From Didymodactylos carnosus (lineage: Eukaryota > Rotifera > Eurotatoria > Philodinida > Philodinidae): DNA of 25,386 nucleotides. The stretch spans positions 1 through 25,386 of the forward strand of contig CAJNOQ010002250.1 of the NCBI GenBank assembly GCA_905250885.1, written 5' to 3'. Positions 1 through 10,136 of this stretch are shown here, piece by piece; position 1 is the stretch's first letter; each line of letters opens with the position of its first letter. Made by a program: the position numbers and the translations under genes. Under the pieces are notes generated by a model. It made no database searches. It had not been told where the DNA came from and was given only the letters and a program-made list of their open reading frames with translations.

Positions 1-238
1 CATCAAAATAGACATCCATACACCATTCGATAGAGAATTTCAAGGGCTACATTTTGCACTAGTTACATTAAAGAAATGAGCCACTTTAATTTTTCGCCTA
101 ATGTCCGCCTGGATGCCCACTGTGCAGACGTTACAACTGAGATCTCAATTTACATCGCCAACCAAAGTGAAATCTCACTTATACCAAAGATATACCAAAG
201 ACTTCTTTTAAACGTCCTGTTTATCCCGAAAACAAAGT
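1..238. other. No gene recognised; left flank of the hairpin
   Basis: I see no coding frame with family resemblance here. There is a short tandem ATACCAAAG-like repeat near 181-200. Weak pairing of 219-238 with 508-531 suggests the hairpin that follows may extend slightly into this stretch. Confidence 0.4.
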
Positions 239-507
239 AAAGTTGGTTTTGAGTTGCGGAAAGTGCTTTTTCGTATCCAGCACACTCGATAAGCCAGAAG
301 ATTTTCTAGTTTTGACAAGAGGTACTTCCAAATGTTTAGGAAAAATTTTGAAACTAATATTACTTTCCATGAAAATTTGTTTGCACCATTTTGTCAAAAT
401 TTTTCCTAAACATTTGGAAGTACCTCTTGCCAAAACTAGAAAATCTTCTGGCTTATCGAGTGTGCTGGATACGAAAAAGCACTTTTCAGCAACTCAGAGC
501 CAACTTT
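239..507. repeat. Long near-perfect inverted repeat (hairpin, about 113-bp arms)
   Basis: The left arm (239-351) is almost the exact reverse complement of the right arm (394-507), with only a few mismatches and a loop of about 42 nt (352-393). A transcript across it would fold into one long hairpin. Open frames on both strands here are by-products of the symmetry and are not genes. It could be a fold-back MITE or a hairpin-RNA locus. I see no convincing target-site duplication. Confidence 0.85.
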
Positions 508-781
508 ATATTTTTTCCGGTGATAACCAGTTCTTATCTAAATATTTGTCAAGTATCGTCACTTGATTCGCTTCAGCCAAGCACTTGGACGTATATAACG
601 TACGTAAGTAGAAATAAATTTAGATATTTTTATTGAGTTGAACAACTCGGTAGCCATGCATGCATGTGTTCTACAAAAGTAGAGTAATATATAGAGCACA
701 AAATACAAAATAAAGATAAGCGGGACAAGTACTTAGATGAAGGTTTTCAAGTAAACTTACTTATCCTGGGTCGGTCCATTA
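508..781. other. Spacer between two inverted-repeat elements, no gene seen
   Basis: AT-rich spacer. It contains the short motif AGCCAAGCACTTGG near 575-590. A near copy, AGCCAAGTGCTTGG, occurs at about 1982-1995 beyond the next element, so both may belong to an older repeat flanking it. Confidence 0.3.
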
Positions 782-1968
782 GTGTGGACAAAGTGTCTAA
801 AGACGAATTGCAATTTTTGGGCGTAAAAATGATGCAACAATTCGCATTTTACCATTGTTTTGCGAATTCGTAATTCAATGCGAAGTGATGCGAACTAACA
901 AAAATGATCAAAAACGAACCAAAAAATTGCGTCTTTTGCCAATTCGTAAATTAGGACGAATTCGTAAGAAAGAAATTTCCGGTACCTACGAATTCGTAAA
1001 TCGAATTGGTCGACCATCGACGAATTCGTGAAATGATCATTTTGGTCCCCAAGAATTCGTGTACGAATTCGTAAATTGGCAAAAATACGATAAAATACGA
1101 ATTTACGAATTCATAGATGCCAAAGCATAACCGACGAATTCATAAATAGAATTCGTAAAATACGAATTGATGTCAGGAACAGGACATTTTTCTCTGAGGT
1201 TAAAAATAGATAGATTTCGTCTCTTCTCATCGATTCACATACTTCTCATACCAATTCGCCGTTATTTTTACGAATTCGTAAAATACGAATTGATCAGTTG
1301 AATGAATTAATCAAAAAATGTGACAATAGACTATATTAATACATGTATCTGTGCGAAACAAAATAGAGGGGAATCTCTCTCCCTTTTGTGTGCATGTGCC
1401 GAGTGGAAGGGGGGCAGTGAGGATGGCTGTGAGTATTTACACAACATGCCGTATTTTACGAATTCGTAAGAATAACGGCGAATTGGTATGAGAAGTATGC
1501 GAATCGATGAGAAGAGACGAATCTATCTATTTTTAACCTCAGAAAAAAGTGTCCTGTCCCTACGTAGCCTAGTAAGCGTACACATCGATTCGCAATGAAT
1601 TTGCAGCAATGAATTTGCAGAATGGGTTTGTCAATTCGTGGATCCATTTTTAACCGGATCAGTTCATAATACGAATTCGCTAATTCGTATTTACGAATCA
1701 ATCTAGTTCCAAAAACAGTGAACACGAATTCGTAAACTAATTTTACGAATTATTTGCGAAATTGATCAGCATCGTGTTTGATCTATTCTCTGTTTACGAA
1801 TTCTTCTTGCGAATTCGTAAAAGTTTTTAAGAGTATCCGTACGAATTCGATACAGTTCGCATCAGTTCGGTACGAATTCCAAAATAAGGGTAAAACGCGA
1901 ATTGTTGCATCATTTTTACGCTTAAAAGTTGCGATTCGTCAATTCGTCTTTAGACACTTTGTCCACAC
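782..1968. mobile_element. Fold-back / long-TIR non-autonomous element, 1.19 kb
   Basis: The termini are inverted: GTGTGGACAAAGTGTCTAAA at 782 recurs reverse-complemented ending at 1968, and similarity continues inward for about 75 bp. A second inverted pair lies inside (1174-1288 against 1450-1560), so much of the element can fold on itself. The arms are packed with the palindrome ACGAATTCGT (at least seven exact copies) and many one-base variants. No transposase frame is visible; the short open frames are made of the repeats. The only non-symmetric part is the central 1289-1449. No clear target-site duplication was found. Class is unknown. Confidence 0.75.
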
Positions 1969-3035
1969 ATCTACAAGTGCACAGCCAAGTGCTTGGGCAA
2001 GTACCTGATGCGTAAATTTACTTGGAAAAGTCCACTACTGTCTTTATTTCTTAACCTAAGAGCTTGCGCAAGTAATTGCTTAAGTACATTTACTAGGGAA
2101 AGAGTGATAAACTACCCAGGACGTTGAAAACGGTCTAATTTATTGTCAGCCCACAGAATGTGCCTTAAATGACATTTTCGTCCCGGGTCGTATCTGGGCT
2201 CAAGAATTTTGATCCATTCCAGGGTTTTTTCTTTTAGTCGCTTTGTCAATAACACAAGTCGTAGTTTGACTATATGCATCCTAGAATACAAATGTACGTA
2301 TTTTTCCGATACAGGCACACGCGCACAGTTATGTCTGTGCTCGTGAATTGGTGAGAAGAGAAGGAGAGTGAACCCGAAAAATAATTCCAATCTAAAGGGA
2401 ATTTTTTCAATTTGTTTTTCGTTTAAGCAAATTCAAAAAGTCCAAAATAAATCAAACAGAATCGAACACATTTGTTCACTGTTATAAATGGATATTGTAT
2501 CTATAAATGTTCCAAAAACACAATTCATATTCAAAATTGAAGATATATAAAAGTTTTTCAAATTGTAAATGATCAGTTTTAATTGATGGTTAATTAGAGT
2601 TTTATCGTGAGTCGAGTACAAAAGACACTTTATTCAGATATTTTGACTACTGAAATGTTAAATTACTTTATAACAGAAGGTTAACGGAAAATCGCTTAAT
2701 AAAATAATATTTCACCGTACTATAAATACTAAATTTTACTTGTCAAAGAAATTTAAATCATTTTTTATTTGTTGAAATATAACAGAAAAATAACAATGGC
2801 TGACAGCCGTTAGTATTAAAACGAAATAAAATAGATTAAAACGTTTTCGGTCTCAATGGACAACATAAATTATAAAATGCATTTTGATCCCAAAATGTCC
2901 ACCCTTTCCAGCCCACCCATCCCTTAAATAAAGAAAAAAGAAATAAGATAAATAAAACCGGTTAATCTAATTTGAAGAATATTTTCAGTTTTCCCTATTA
3001 CTTTACTACTACACTGATTAAACTTCGAAAGATGA
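1969..3035. other. AT-rich intergenic DNA and probable UFSP2 3' flank
   Basis: No coding frame with recognisable similarity. A minus-strand AATAAA (plus TTTATT, about 2764-2769) could serve as polyadenylation signal for the UFSP2 gene that ends at 3036, but this is unproven. Confidence 0.4.
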
Positions 3036-6000
3036 TTAGGGTACTGTAGTCAGACACACGTTGGTCAAACAATATTCTTTAAATTTTTGTTTATAATTGT
3101 GCCGTTTCGTGTCTGTCAGTATTTTTCTGAAAAAAAGAATGTGTTATTTCTTACTTTATCTTGAATAATTTTGATATCATCTACACTCGTGTAATGTGGA
3201 TCTAAAATCAGTAAGCAGCAATCACCTGTCATTTCATTAAAATCAACACCTAAAATGGTATGAGCTAGAACACCACCACCTGAAAGAAAAAAAGTTTATT
3301 CAGATATATATATATATACAAATTCTGACAATCATTTACCTATCATAATTGGTGTGCCTTCTGTTTCAAAATGATGAATGATTTCTCGAACATGTTCAGA
3401 CATATTTGCACCTTGATCAACCGTTATTATTTTACATTCTATCTAATAACGTTAAAAACGTTTAGTACGTTAAAAAATAAAGAAAGAAATGTTTGTTTAC
3501 ATTTAAATAATTTTGCAATACATATGATACTTCCATACTGCCGATCCATTGACGAGAATTAAGAAATTTTTTCGGTTTATCCTCAATATCAATTAATGTC
3601 TAAAAAATGAGTTTAAGATAAGTTAAATAATTTCAGTTCGTAGGTTTTTAGTATGTTGATAAAAGAAGACTAAAAATCATGTTAATTTAAACGTTCAACA
3701 TTATATTCTTTTAATTCGCCTACTTGTTGTATTTGTTTATGTGTTGGTGGCTTTTTTTCTGTATAACCTTGTAATTGAAACCAAGACGCTAATGTTTGTA
3801 ATGATCGATATGCACAACCCCACTGATTATCATCTATTCCATCTTGCATATAATGATAATAGGCATAATTTCCAATTACTAGCGTTTGTTTACCACCTTG
3901 TACTAAAAGAAAAAAAATGAATATGTAGGAAACAATCTGAAATAGAACTAAAATAATATTTCTTTACCTTTTGATGGTAAATTTTTATGAACATTAAATA
4001 ATCGCGTTCCATTTGTCTGTTCCAGATCAAAATCTATTGCATTAAGTTTGGATATCAATGGACGATCGTAAGGTAAATTATACTGTTCATGTATTTGTTT
4101 TCTTAGTGAAACTACAAAAAGGCAGTGGACATAGGAAAAACAAAAAGAAAAAACAAATGGTATTTTTACCTTGCTTAATATCATCATTTGGTTGTGTATT
4201 ATCCGATATAATTGTTAAGATTTGATTAAGAGACTTTATATAACAATGATATGGTTTTAATGTTGCAGTGTTAAATAATTTCTAAATAAAAAATGATATA
4301 TTTTTAAAAGTTGAACATAAATTGACTGAGCATCAAAGATAGCAAATGTTTAAGTTTTTAAAAAATAATTTAAAAACTGCTGTTGCTTACTTTTATACAA
4401 AACTTAGCCTTTTCACTCGGAATCAATTATCAACTCAAATATTTATTGAATTATTTTGTATATGTTACAGAAAGAGCTCTAGTACCCTACTATTTCATAC
4501 TAGACTTATTATTTTGATTTGTAATTTTAAAAGAAACAACTAAAAACTTACTTATAACATATATACACCGTTTCATTATAAAATGTGATTGGGAGCCTTT
4601 TCTTTCTCTAAAGCATTTTTAACTTGTATATTTAAAAAGGCGTAGAAATATAACAACAACAATTTCTGGTCGTTTTATTCAATTCGTAAATCACAGCGGG
4701 TGATATTGCATAGAGCACCGCCTCCAATAAACAAAAAAAAAACTTGACTTTTTTTCTTTATGTATCACTCTTGCCAACAGAAATATTAATATGAAATAAA
4801 GTGTTCTTTAGTAGAAAATGGCTCTAGTACCGAGAGTAACAAACATGAGAACGCTTCCAACAAATCGTGTGTTACCTGTCACAACTACAGTTTCGACAAC
4901 CGAACCACAACCGTATGTTACTTATGATCAAGTAGAATTATGCAATGATCCGAATTGTCCAGTATGTCGTGCCACAAGACGAGATAGAGGTCACAGACAT
5001 CATCATCATCATCATCGCCATCACAAACATCATCATCGACATAACAAATCAAAATCTAATTTTTGGGATCGTCTGATACCGCGTGTCGAGTCGGCAGAAT
5101 CAACAGTTTCTGTTGAACACGTGCGATTAGACGAACGTCGACGAAGAAGTCCAATCGTAACGAATGTAGTTCAAGAACGTTCAGTAGTACCGATTAATCA
5201 AGCTGATAGACAAATTATATCACAAACAACGACTAGAACACTACGAGATGATCCCGTAACGAGAGAAGCATGGGTAAGTAAATATATTTCAAGCTCAAAG
5301 ATAGTGATGATAACTCGAGAAAAATAATTTTCATAAGAGAAAAATTCTTATAATAATCAATATTAAAAGACTTTTTTGACACTAACTAACTATAAGTCAA
5401 GTAGGTCTCTGATGTATGTATATCAGCATTGGAATTTCTTTTATTCTTGATATTTTAGACTGAACGTCCAGTAGACGGTGATGAAATTGTGTGTTGTAAC
5501 GCTTATAACGGTTGTCGTTGTCCCTGTTGGTGTTGTATCATACTCATTATTCTATTTGTTATACTTATTATTATTATGATTGTTTTATTAGCCACACTAC
5601 TTTAGTTATTATTACTTACGATATTTTCAATATTATGTTCTAAATATGTTTCGATATAATCCATTTGTTTTAATATATTTTGTTCTAATCGATTACGAAT
5701 TTCACTAAACGTATTGGTACGATCACAAACGAGAATAACATCGACAACAATTGGCAATATTGTTGTACTCGAACCTTCAACGAAAAGGAAAATTCAAACG
5801 ATCACTATATAAATTCTTTCTTAACGATAATACAAGTAAAATAGTAGCTTCGTTAATTTTTCAGTGAGTAAAATGATAATAAACATACCAGTACACAACT
5901 GAATTACTGGTGAATAACATGATTCATCTTCTGTTGTCATTTTTAACATTTTTCCTTTAATGATCTGAAATAGGAACATGTTTATTCTATATATTAGAGA

Positions 6001-6512
6001 TTTTTCATTTTGATTCTTTTTCACCTTCCACGGATATAATTTTCTGTATAATTCTGTGTTCTGTTGAATATGCTTTGTCTGTTTTGTCGTTGTTGTTGTT
6101 GTTTCCTCAATAAGTAAATCTTCAATTTTAATATCATCAAGTGCATGTTTGCCATCTTCATTGTAGAGACCATCTTGTGTAAAAAATAAATTAAATTCAT
6201 CCAAATGATAACCACTATCTGATATGACGACACGAAAATTATTCAATTCATTAATTATATTTGTTAACAAATCATTCGCCTTTAAATTCTCTACAATGAA
6301 TAAAAAATGAAGACATTTTTTAGCTAGTATTATTGAACGAAAAAAATTTAATCAACTTTTTCAATACAACAGACTAAGTTTACATTACCATTATTATCTG
6401 GTGATGATAAAATCAATTGTGTTTGACAGAGAATACGAATAATTACAGAGTCATCTTGTAATGTCTTGGATGCAATACAACACGAGTCGTCTCTCAAGAT
6501 TTCTTTTCTCAT
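3036..6512 (-). CDS. UFSP2: UFM1-specific protease 2 (UFSP2), 11 exons
   Basis: Cysteine protease (peptidase family C78) that matures the ubiquitin-like UFM1 and removes it from targets. Exons on the minus strand: 6512-6389, 6290-6025, 5964-5889, 5774-5620, 4281-4170, 4111-3968, 3902-3724, 3599-3501, 3442-3340, 3279-3155, then a last exon about 3126-3036. The first ten join in phase and give 461 residues, close to the about 470 of animal UFSP2. The catalytic Cys lies in [10 protein letters not shown] (about residue 322), and the Asp and His in LILDPHY (about 446 and 448). Other family signatures are [18 protein letters not shown] and [12 protein letters not shown]. The N-terminal exons (residues 1-240) match the non-catalytic UFSP2 domain, ruling out the short UFSP1. 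Intron 4 (5619-4282) holds a gene on the other strand. The last exon carries the conserved NVCLTTVP end but is one base out of phase after a 28-nt gap, so the C-terminus is unresolved. Confidence 0.93.
4818..5605 (+). CDS. Nested two-exon gene: His-tract, Cys-rich tail-anchored protein, unknown family
   Basis: Exons 4818-5273 and 5459-5605 join in phase 0 across a GTAAGT...TTTTAG intron and give 200 residues. I do not recognise the family. The N-terminal half is hydrophilic and Thr/Pro/Arg-rich, with a [10 protein letters not shown] motif near residue 42 that could bind metal or be modified. Directly after it is a tract of mostly histidine (about residues 56-74) with Arg and Lys. The second exon encodes a cysteine-dense stretch ([10 protein letters not shown]), then about 20 Ile/Leu/Val residues ending in LLATLL and stop. 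That layout suggests a single C-terminal membrane anchor with palmitoylatable cysteines just before it and the long N-terminus in the cytosol. An AG (4810-4811) seven bases before the ATG after a T-rich run may be a splice acceptor. The gene lies wholly within UFSP2 intron 4, and its stop is 15 bases from UFSP2 exon 4 on the other strand. Confidence 0.82.
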
Positions 6513-7332
6513 TTCTAAAACGATAAAAAGGCAGTAGTGAGAACTCTTCTCTATTCGATTATTGATAATAATTTGCTACTTGAAAAAAAAGTTCTTCCTA
6601 ACGTTTTCTTTAAGCCTTTTAGCTTTATTTCATGATAAATGAGACAGCCTAGATGATAAACTGATGACATAGTACTGCATTTGTAGGATAGAATTGACTA
6701 AAAAACTCCGGTTTCTGGCTTTCATAACACCTGATATAACATGGATTGATGCTGACATGGTATGTGATTATCTAATAAGTTTACACTGACTTCATACCAT
6801 TCGATGATCACGTCCCCAACTTTGGATTAAGAAATATTAGGATATTCTGAAATTTTTGAAGTTAAAGGCCGATCAAAAAAGTCTTAAATTATCTAACACC
6901 CTCACTATCATTTGAAGTCAAGTTTCAAGATCATCAATTGTCAAATTACCGTTTTTTTTCATACTTTTGTTGGCACTGTTTTGTACAAAAAATTCCACAA
7001 AAAAAGTCCATGTGAATTTCTCTCTATTATCGTTTATGAATATTGGTCAATCAGTTTTCAGTTTTAAGTCGCTACGATTTCTAAAAATTTTCGCAGCTGC
7101 TACTTGCTGAGGTAATCTTAAAAGTTTGAAGGCGCTTAAAATTCAACTTCGAGAGAAATCAAAATGCCAGAGTTCTAACGCTGAAGACAACGTACTGTAA
7201 GGTTGTAGACAACCGCCTCTAGTTAGCTAATGACATCTGCTGACAGCGTAGCTTATTATCGTCCTTAGGAAGCCAATAATAATAAAGAGCTCATCTCTCA
7301 CAAAAAATAATGATGTTTTTGTTTGCTTTCCA
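6513..7332. other. Upstream region of UFSP2, no other gene seen
   Basis: A minus-strand TTTTAG ends two bases before the UFSP2 ATG (AG at 6516-6515), so the 5' UTR is probably joined there by cis- or trans-splicing. Beyond that I see no coding frame or repeat I can name. Confidence 0.4.
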
Positions 7333-9090
7333 CGAAAGGACGGGGGACAGTTTCTGCAAGAAAATGGCCCTATATATTTTTGAGAAGATAACGACTGGGA
7401 CTGATCAGAAACCGTTTGTTATTTTCCTATAAAAAAAATTCTAGTGTGACATTAGTGCGGCACATGGCATACCACCGATCACTGCCACTGGCCGGCACGT
7501 GCCGATGTATTTCTTCCAAAAAAGTGCCACACTGGAATTTATTTAATCAATTTAATTAGTTTTTTATTGTGGTTGTTTATACTGAATTTTGTATTAGAGT
7601 GTGGCACTGATCAGCACCACATTGAAAACCAAAACCATACGGTATTGCCTCGGCATGTCTCTTATGAGAAGGAAAAGATGAAGTCAGAAAGACAATCGAA
7701 ATATTAGAAGTAGACTGTGACTGTAGTGTTAAGATAAAAATTGACAAAACAAAATTATGATTGAAAACCAAACTGGTACGAGATTTTACATCCTTTCTGG
7801 CATCGATGCACATCGATGCTTAGAAAAAAATCATTCGGCACCGATGGGCATCCGTGTACAACCAGTGCCGATAAAATAGTTTTTTATAGGGTTAGTTTTT
7901 AATATTTCTGCGTCGTAAAAGTTGATTGTAGACTACCATATGCTGGAATTTTTAATCATTTCTGAGCATCGGTCGAAAAAGCCTGTCCGATCGTATTTAT
8001 TCATTTTTCTCTGCGAGTTCAATGTTCTTAATAGAATCTCATATATGAAAACATGCCCAATTAAACGGATTTTAATTACGGGATACTTGACAAGTATCTC
8101 GATTTTTTCTCAAATTGAACCCTGTTTGATGAAACAGTGCTGTCGAATGCTCAGAAACATGTTGATTTGTTCACGTGGTTCAATAGTTTTGAGAACCACC
8201 GTAAACAAAAGTCGGGACAGTCATATACTGTTCAGAATACAATTGCTTGACGGTATACTTTCTAAAAATCTAATGTGTTGCAATTGAAGCTTGCTAAATG
8301 CTGTATTCTTTTAAATCATAACCATTCTGGGTCTGATTTTGTTTACAGCACTGTACTTTACTAACTCTTCTACAACAGGTCAAGATCAGTACATCCGTTC
8401 ACTATCTTGCCCATAAGTTTAACAAGTCAATTCAAATTTATTTAGTCCATGATCTTAAAAACTGACAAGGCGGTGATAAAAAGCTTAATAAAAAACTTTG
8501 ACCAAATCACCTCACTACACAAAAGAAAAATAAGATAACAAACTTACGATTTTAAAGAATGATAATAGTTCATTGCTATAATCATTTTTGCGCCACTATA
8601 CGAAAAAAATCGAGATACATCTGAAGTATTTGTCCAATACATCTACGAAGGCAAACTTTTAAAACAATGTGTTATAGCGCATTTCGTGGCCCTTTGAATT
8701 CTACATTTTCTACGTATAAACCATTCGGGTCTGAGTGCGCTGACAAAACTATATACATTTTATTATATTCAGTGACGGTTACATATACGGGAAGCAAATA
8801 GTCATAGACGATGTTTGACCAATAACTCTATGAAGATATTAGTTTGAAAAGATGTGCTGTAGATCATTTTAAAACTCGTGTAATTGCGCATATTTCCATA
8901 TATGAGATTCTACTAAAAACATTGAACTCGCAGAGAAAAATGAATAAATACGATTGAACAGGCTTTTTGGACCGATGCTCAGAAATGATTAAAAATTCCA
9001 GCATATGGTAGTCTAAATTCAACTTTTAAGGCGCAGAAATATTAAAGACTAAATAACAAACGAATAATTTTCTGTCCCCCATCCTTCACT
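7333..9090. mobile_element. Long-TIR DNA element interrupted by a nested element
   Basis: 7891-8075 is the reverse complement of 8868-9053 at high identity. The similarity resumes outside: GGACGGGGGACAG near 7338-7350 is mirrored near 9072-9084, and the GTTTGTTATTT next to the nested insertion is mirrored near 9050-9065. The two arms thus appear to be terminal repeats of one element whose left arm is split by the 7426-7890 insertion. The open frame at 7922-8287 lies mostly in the left arm and shows no transposase motif. The interior (8076-8867) has no recognisable gene. Outer boundaries are approximate. Confidence 0.62.
7426..7890. mobile_element. Nested MITE-like insertion with CCTATAAAAAA termini
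   Basis: It starts CCTATAAAAAA at 7426 and ends TTTTTTATAGG at 7890, inverted ends of at least 11 bp. GTTATTTT on the left and GTTAGTTT on the right resemble a degenerate 8-bp target duplication. Inside are repeated GTGCCAC/GTGTGGCAC and CATCGATGCACATCGATGC motifs and no coding capacity. Its absence from the mirrored position in the right arm near 9050 supports insertion. Confidence 0.6.
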
Positions 9091-9137
9091 AACATCTACA
9101 GCACAATGTAAGATGTATATTTTCCATTTTTTTAGAT

Positions 9138-10136
9138 GAAATCAGTTTATTATGCAAATGGGTACAGTCGTTTTCGATCTGTACACATTCTGATAAGTTG
9201 TGGACAAATCTCAGCTGTGCAGTATTTAATTCCTTTATTCAAAGACGAATATTTTCACCTGGCACTGATGCATAGCAGAATGAACTTAGAATACACAAAG
9301 AACAATTGTCAGTAGAGGAAATTCAAATTGAATTAGTCGAACTAAAAGCAGCATGTGAAAGTATATAGAATTTATACAATGTTTGAAAGAAATATAGTCG
9401 GTTTTTCTATGTTTTGGAAGACGGACTTCCGATTCACGAACTGTTGAAATTATATAGTTGTTCACCAGAGAAAACACGTGAAAAATACAAGAAATACAAC
9501 AACAAGAAAATAATAATTTTAACGATGAAGTAAGATTAATCCTTTTTTTGTACACATGATTTATTCTCAAATACGTATCAAATTTTTTCAGATTCTTTGA
9601 CACCATGGTCTTTAGAAAAATGTGATTTGTCTGAGTAAAGTTTGAAAGCACGTGGAATTTTTTTCAAAATTCATCCATGTAAAGTAAGTAGTTCTAGTTT
9701 TCAAATTTGGCACTTTTTGTCAGGATTTCTTTTATAGCTTTTCAATCGTACCGCTCATGAATTAGTTTGTTTCTATTACATGTGGAGGAAGACTGAACGA
9801 TACAATGAATTTATTTAATCAAATCAAATAGAAAAAAACATGTCGGTCATATATTTTTTGCTACTTGTGGATGTCAACATCAACAAACTTCTAGTATCTT
9901 GCTCAAATTCATTATTATCAGTCGATGTTAAACGTTGCTTACCATTGCCACCAACATCGTGTTTAGACACAATTATTATTCAAAGACAACACCAGTCAAC
10001 AGAAAAACGGTCATATGAAGAATATGACGAACAGCAGAACAGTACAAAAAGAATTTGTACAGAAAATGATCAGATTGAAACATTAACTGGTGTGAATGAG
10101 AAGGAACAATACGAATCGACAATAGTTACGCAGTAA
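9138..10136 (+). pseudogene. Decayed MIER1-like transcriptional corepressor (SANT fragment)
   Basis: MIER proteins recruit histone deacetylases through an ELM2-SANT module. One constant frame here reads through pieces of such a protein. At 9417-9490 is DGLPIHELLKLY, matching the MIER N-terminal signature. After an intron-like gap (9530-9591) comes half a SANT domain starting PWSLEKC, and after a second intron (9684-9737) the other half, with LVCFYYMWRKTERYNEF, very close to the MIER SANT core. A hydrophilic C-terminus with STKRICTEND runs to a stop at 10134-10136. Breaks: TAG 9273, TAG 9366, TGA 9384, TAA 9636 (inside SANT) and TAA 9816. Phase does not close across the first intron, and the ELM2 region is missing. 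Other genes here end in TAA or TAG, so code reassignment is unlikely. The part before about 9400 is less certain. Confidence 0.72.

Noticed and set aside
243..566. Plus-strand 107-codon frame and its mirror on the minus strand
   Set aside because: Both strands encode nearly the same peptide only because the DNA is a hairpin; not evidence of a gene.
1456..1725. Minus-strand 89-codon open frame
   Set aside because: It consists of the ACGAATTCGT-type repeats and the inner inverted arm of the fold-back element; no protein-like conservation.
4640..4745. Minus-strand open stretch as an extra UFSP2 exon
   Set aside because: It has no UFSP2 similarity, and exons 4 and 5 already join in phase with no missing family sequence.
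7922..8287. 121-codon open frame as a possible transposase
   Set aside because: It begins in a terminal inverted repeat and shows no catalytic or DNA-binding motif.
9636..9818. Reassigned TAA codons as an explanation for an intact MIER gene
   Set aside because: UFSP2, ARMC7, YAE1 and dishevelled all end at TAA where their families end, so TAA is a normal stop here.
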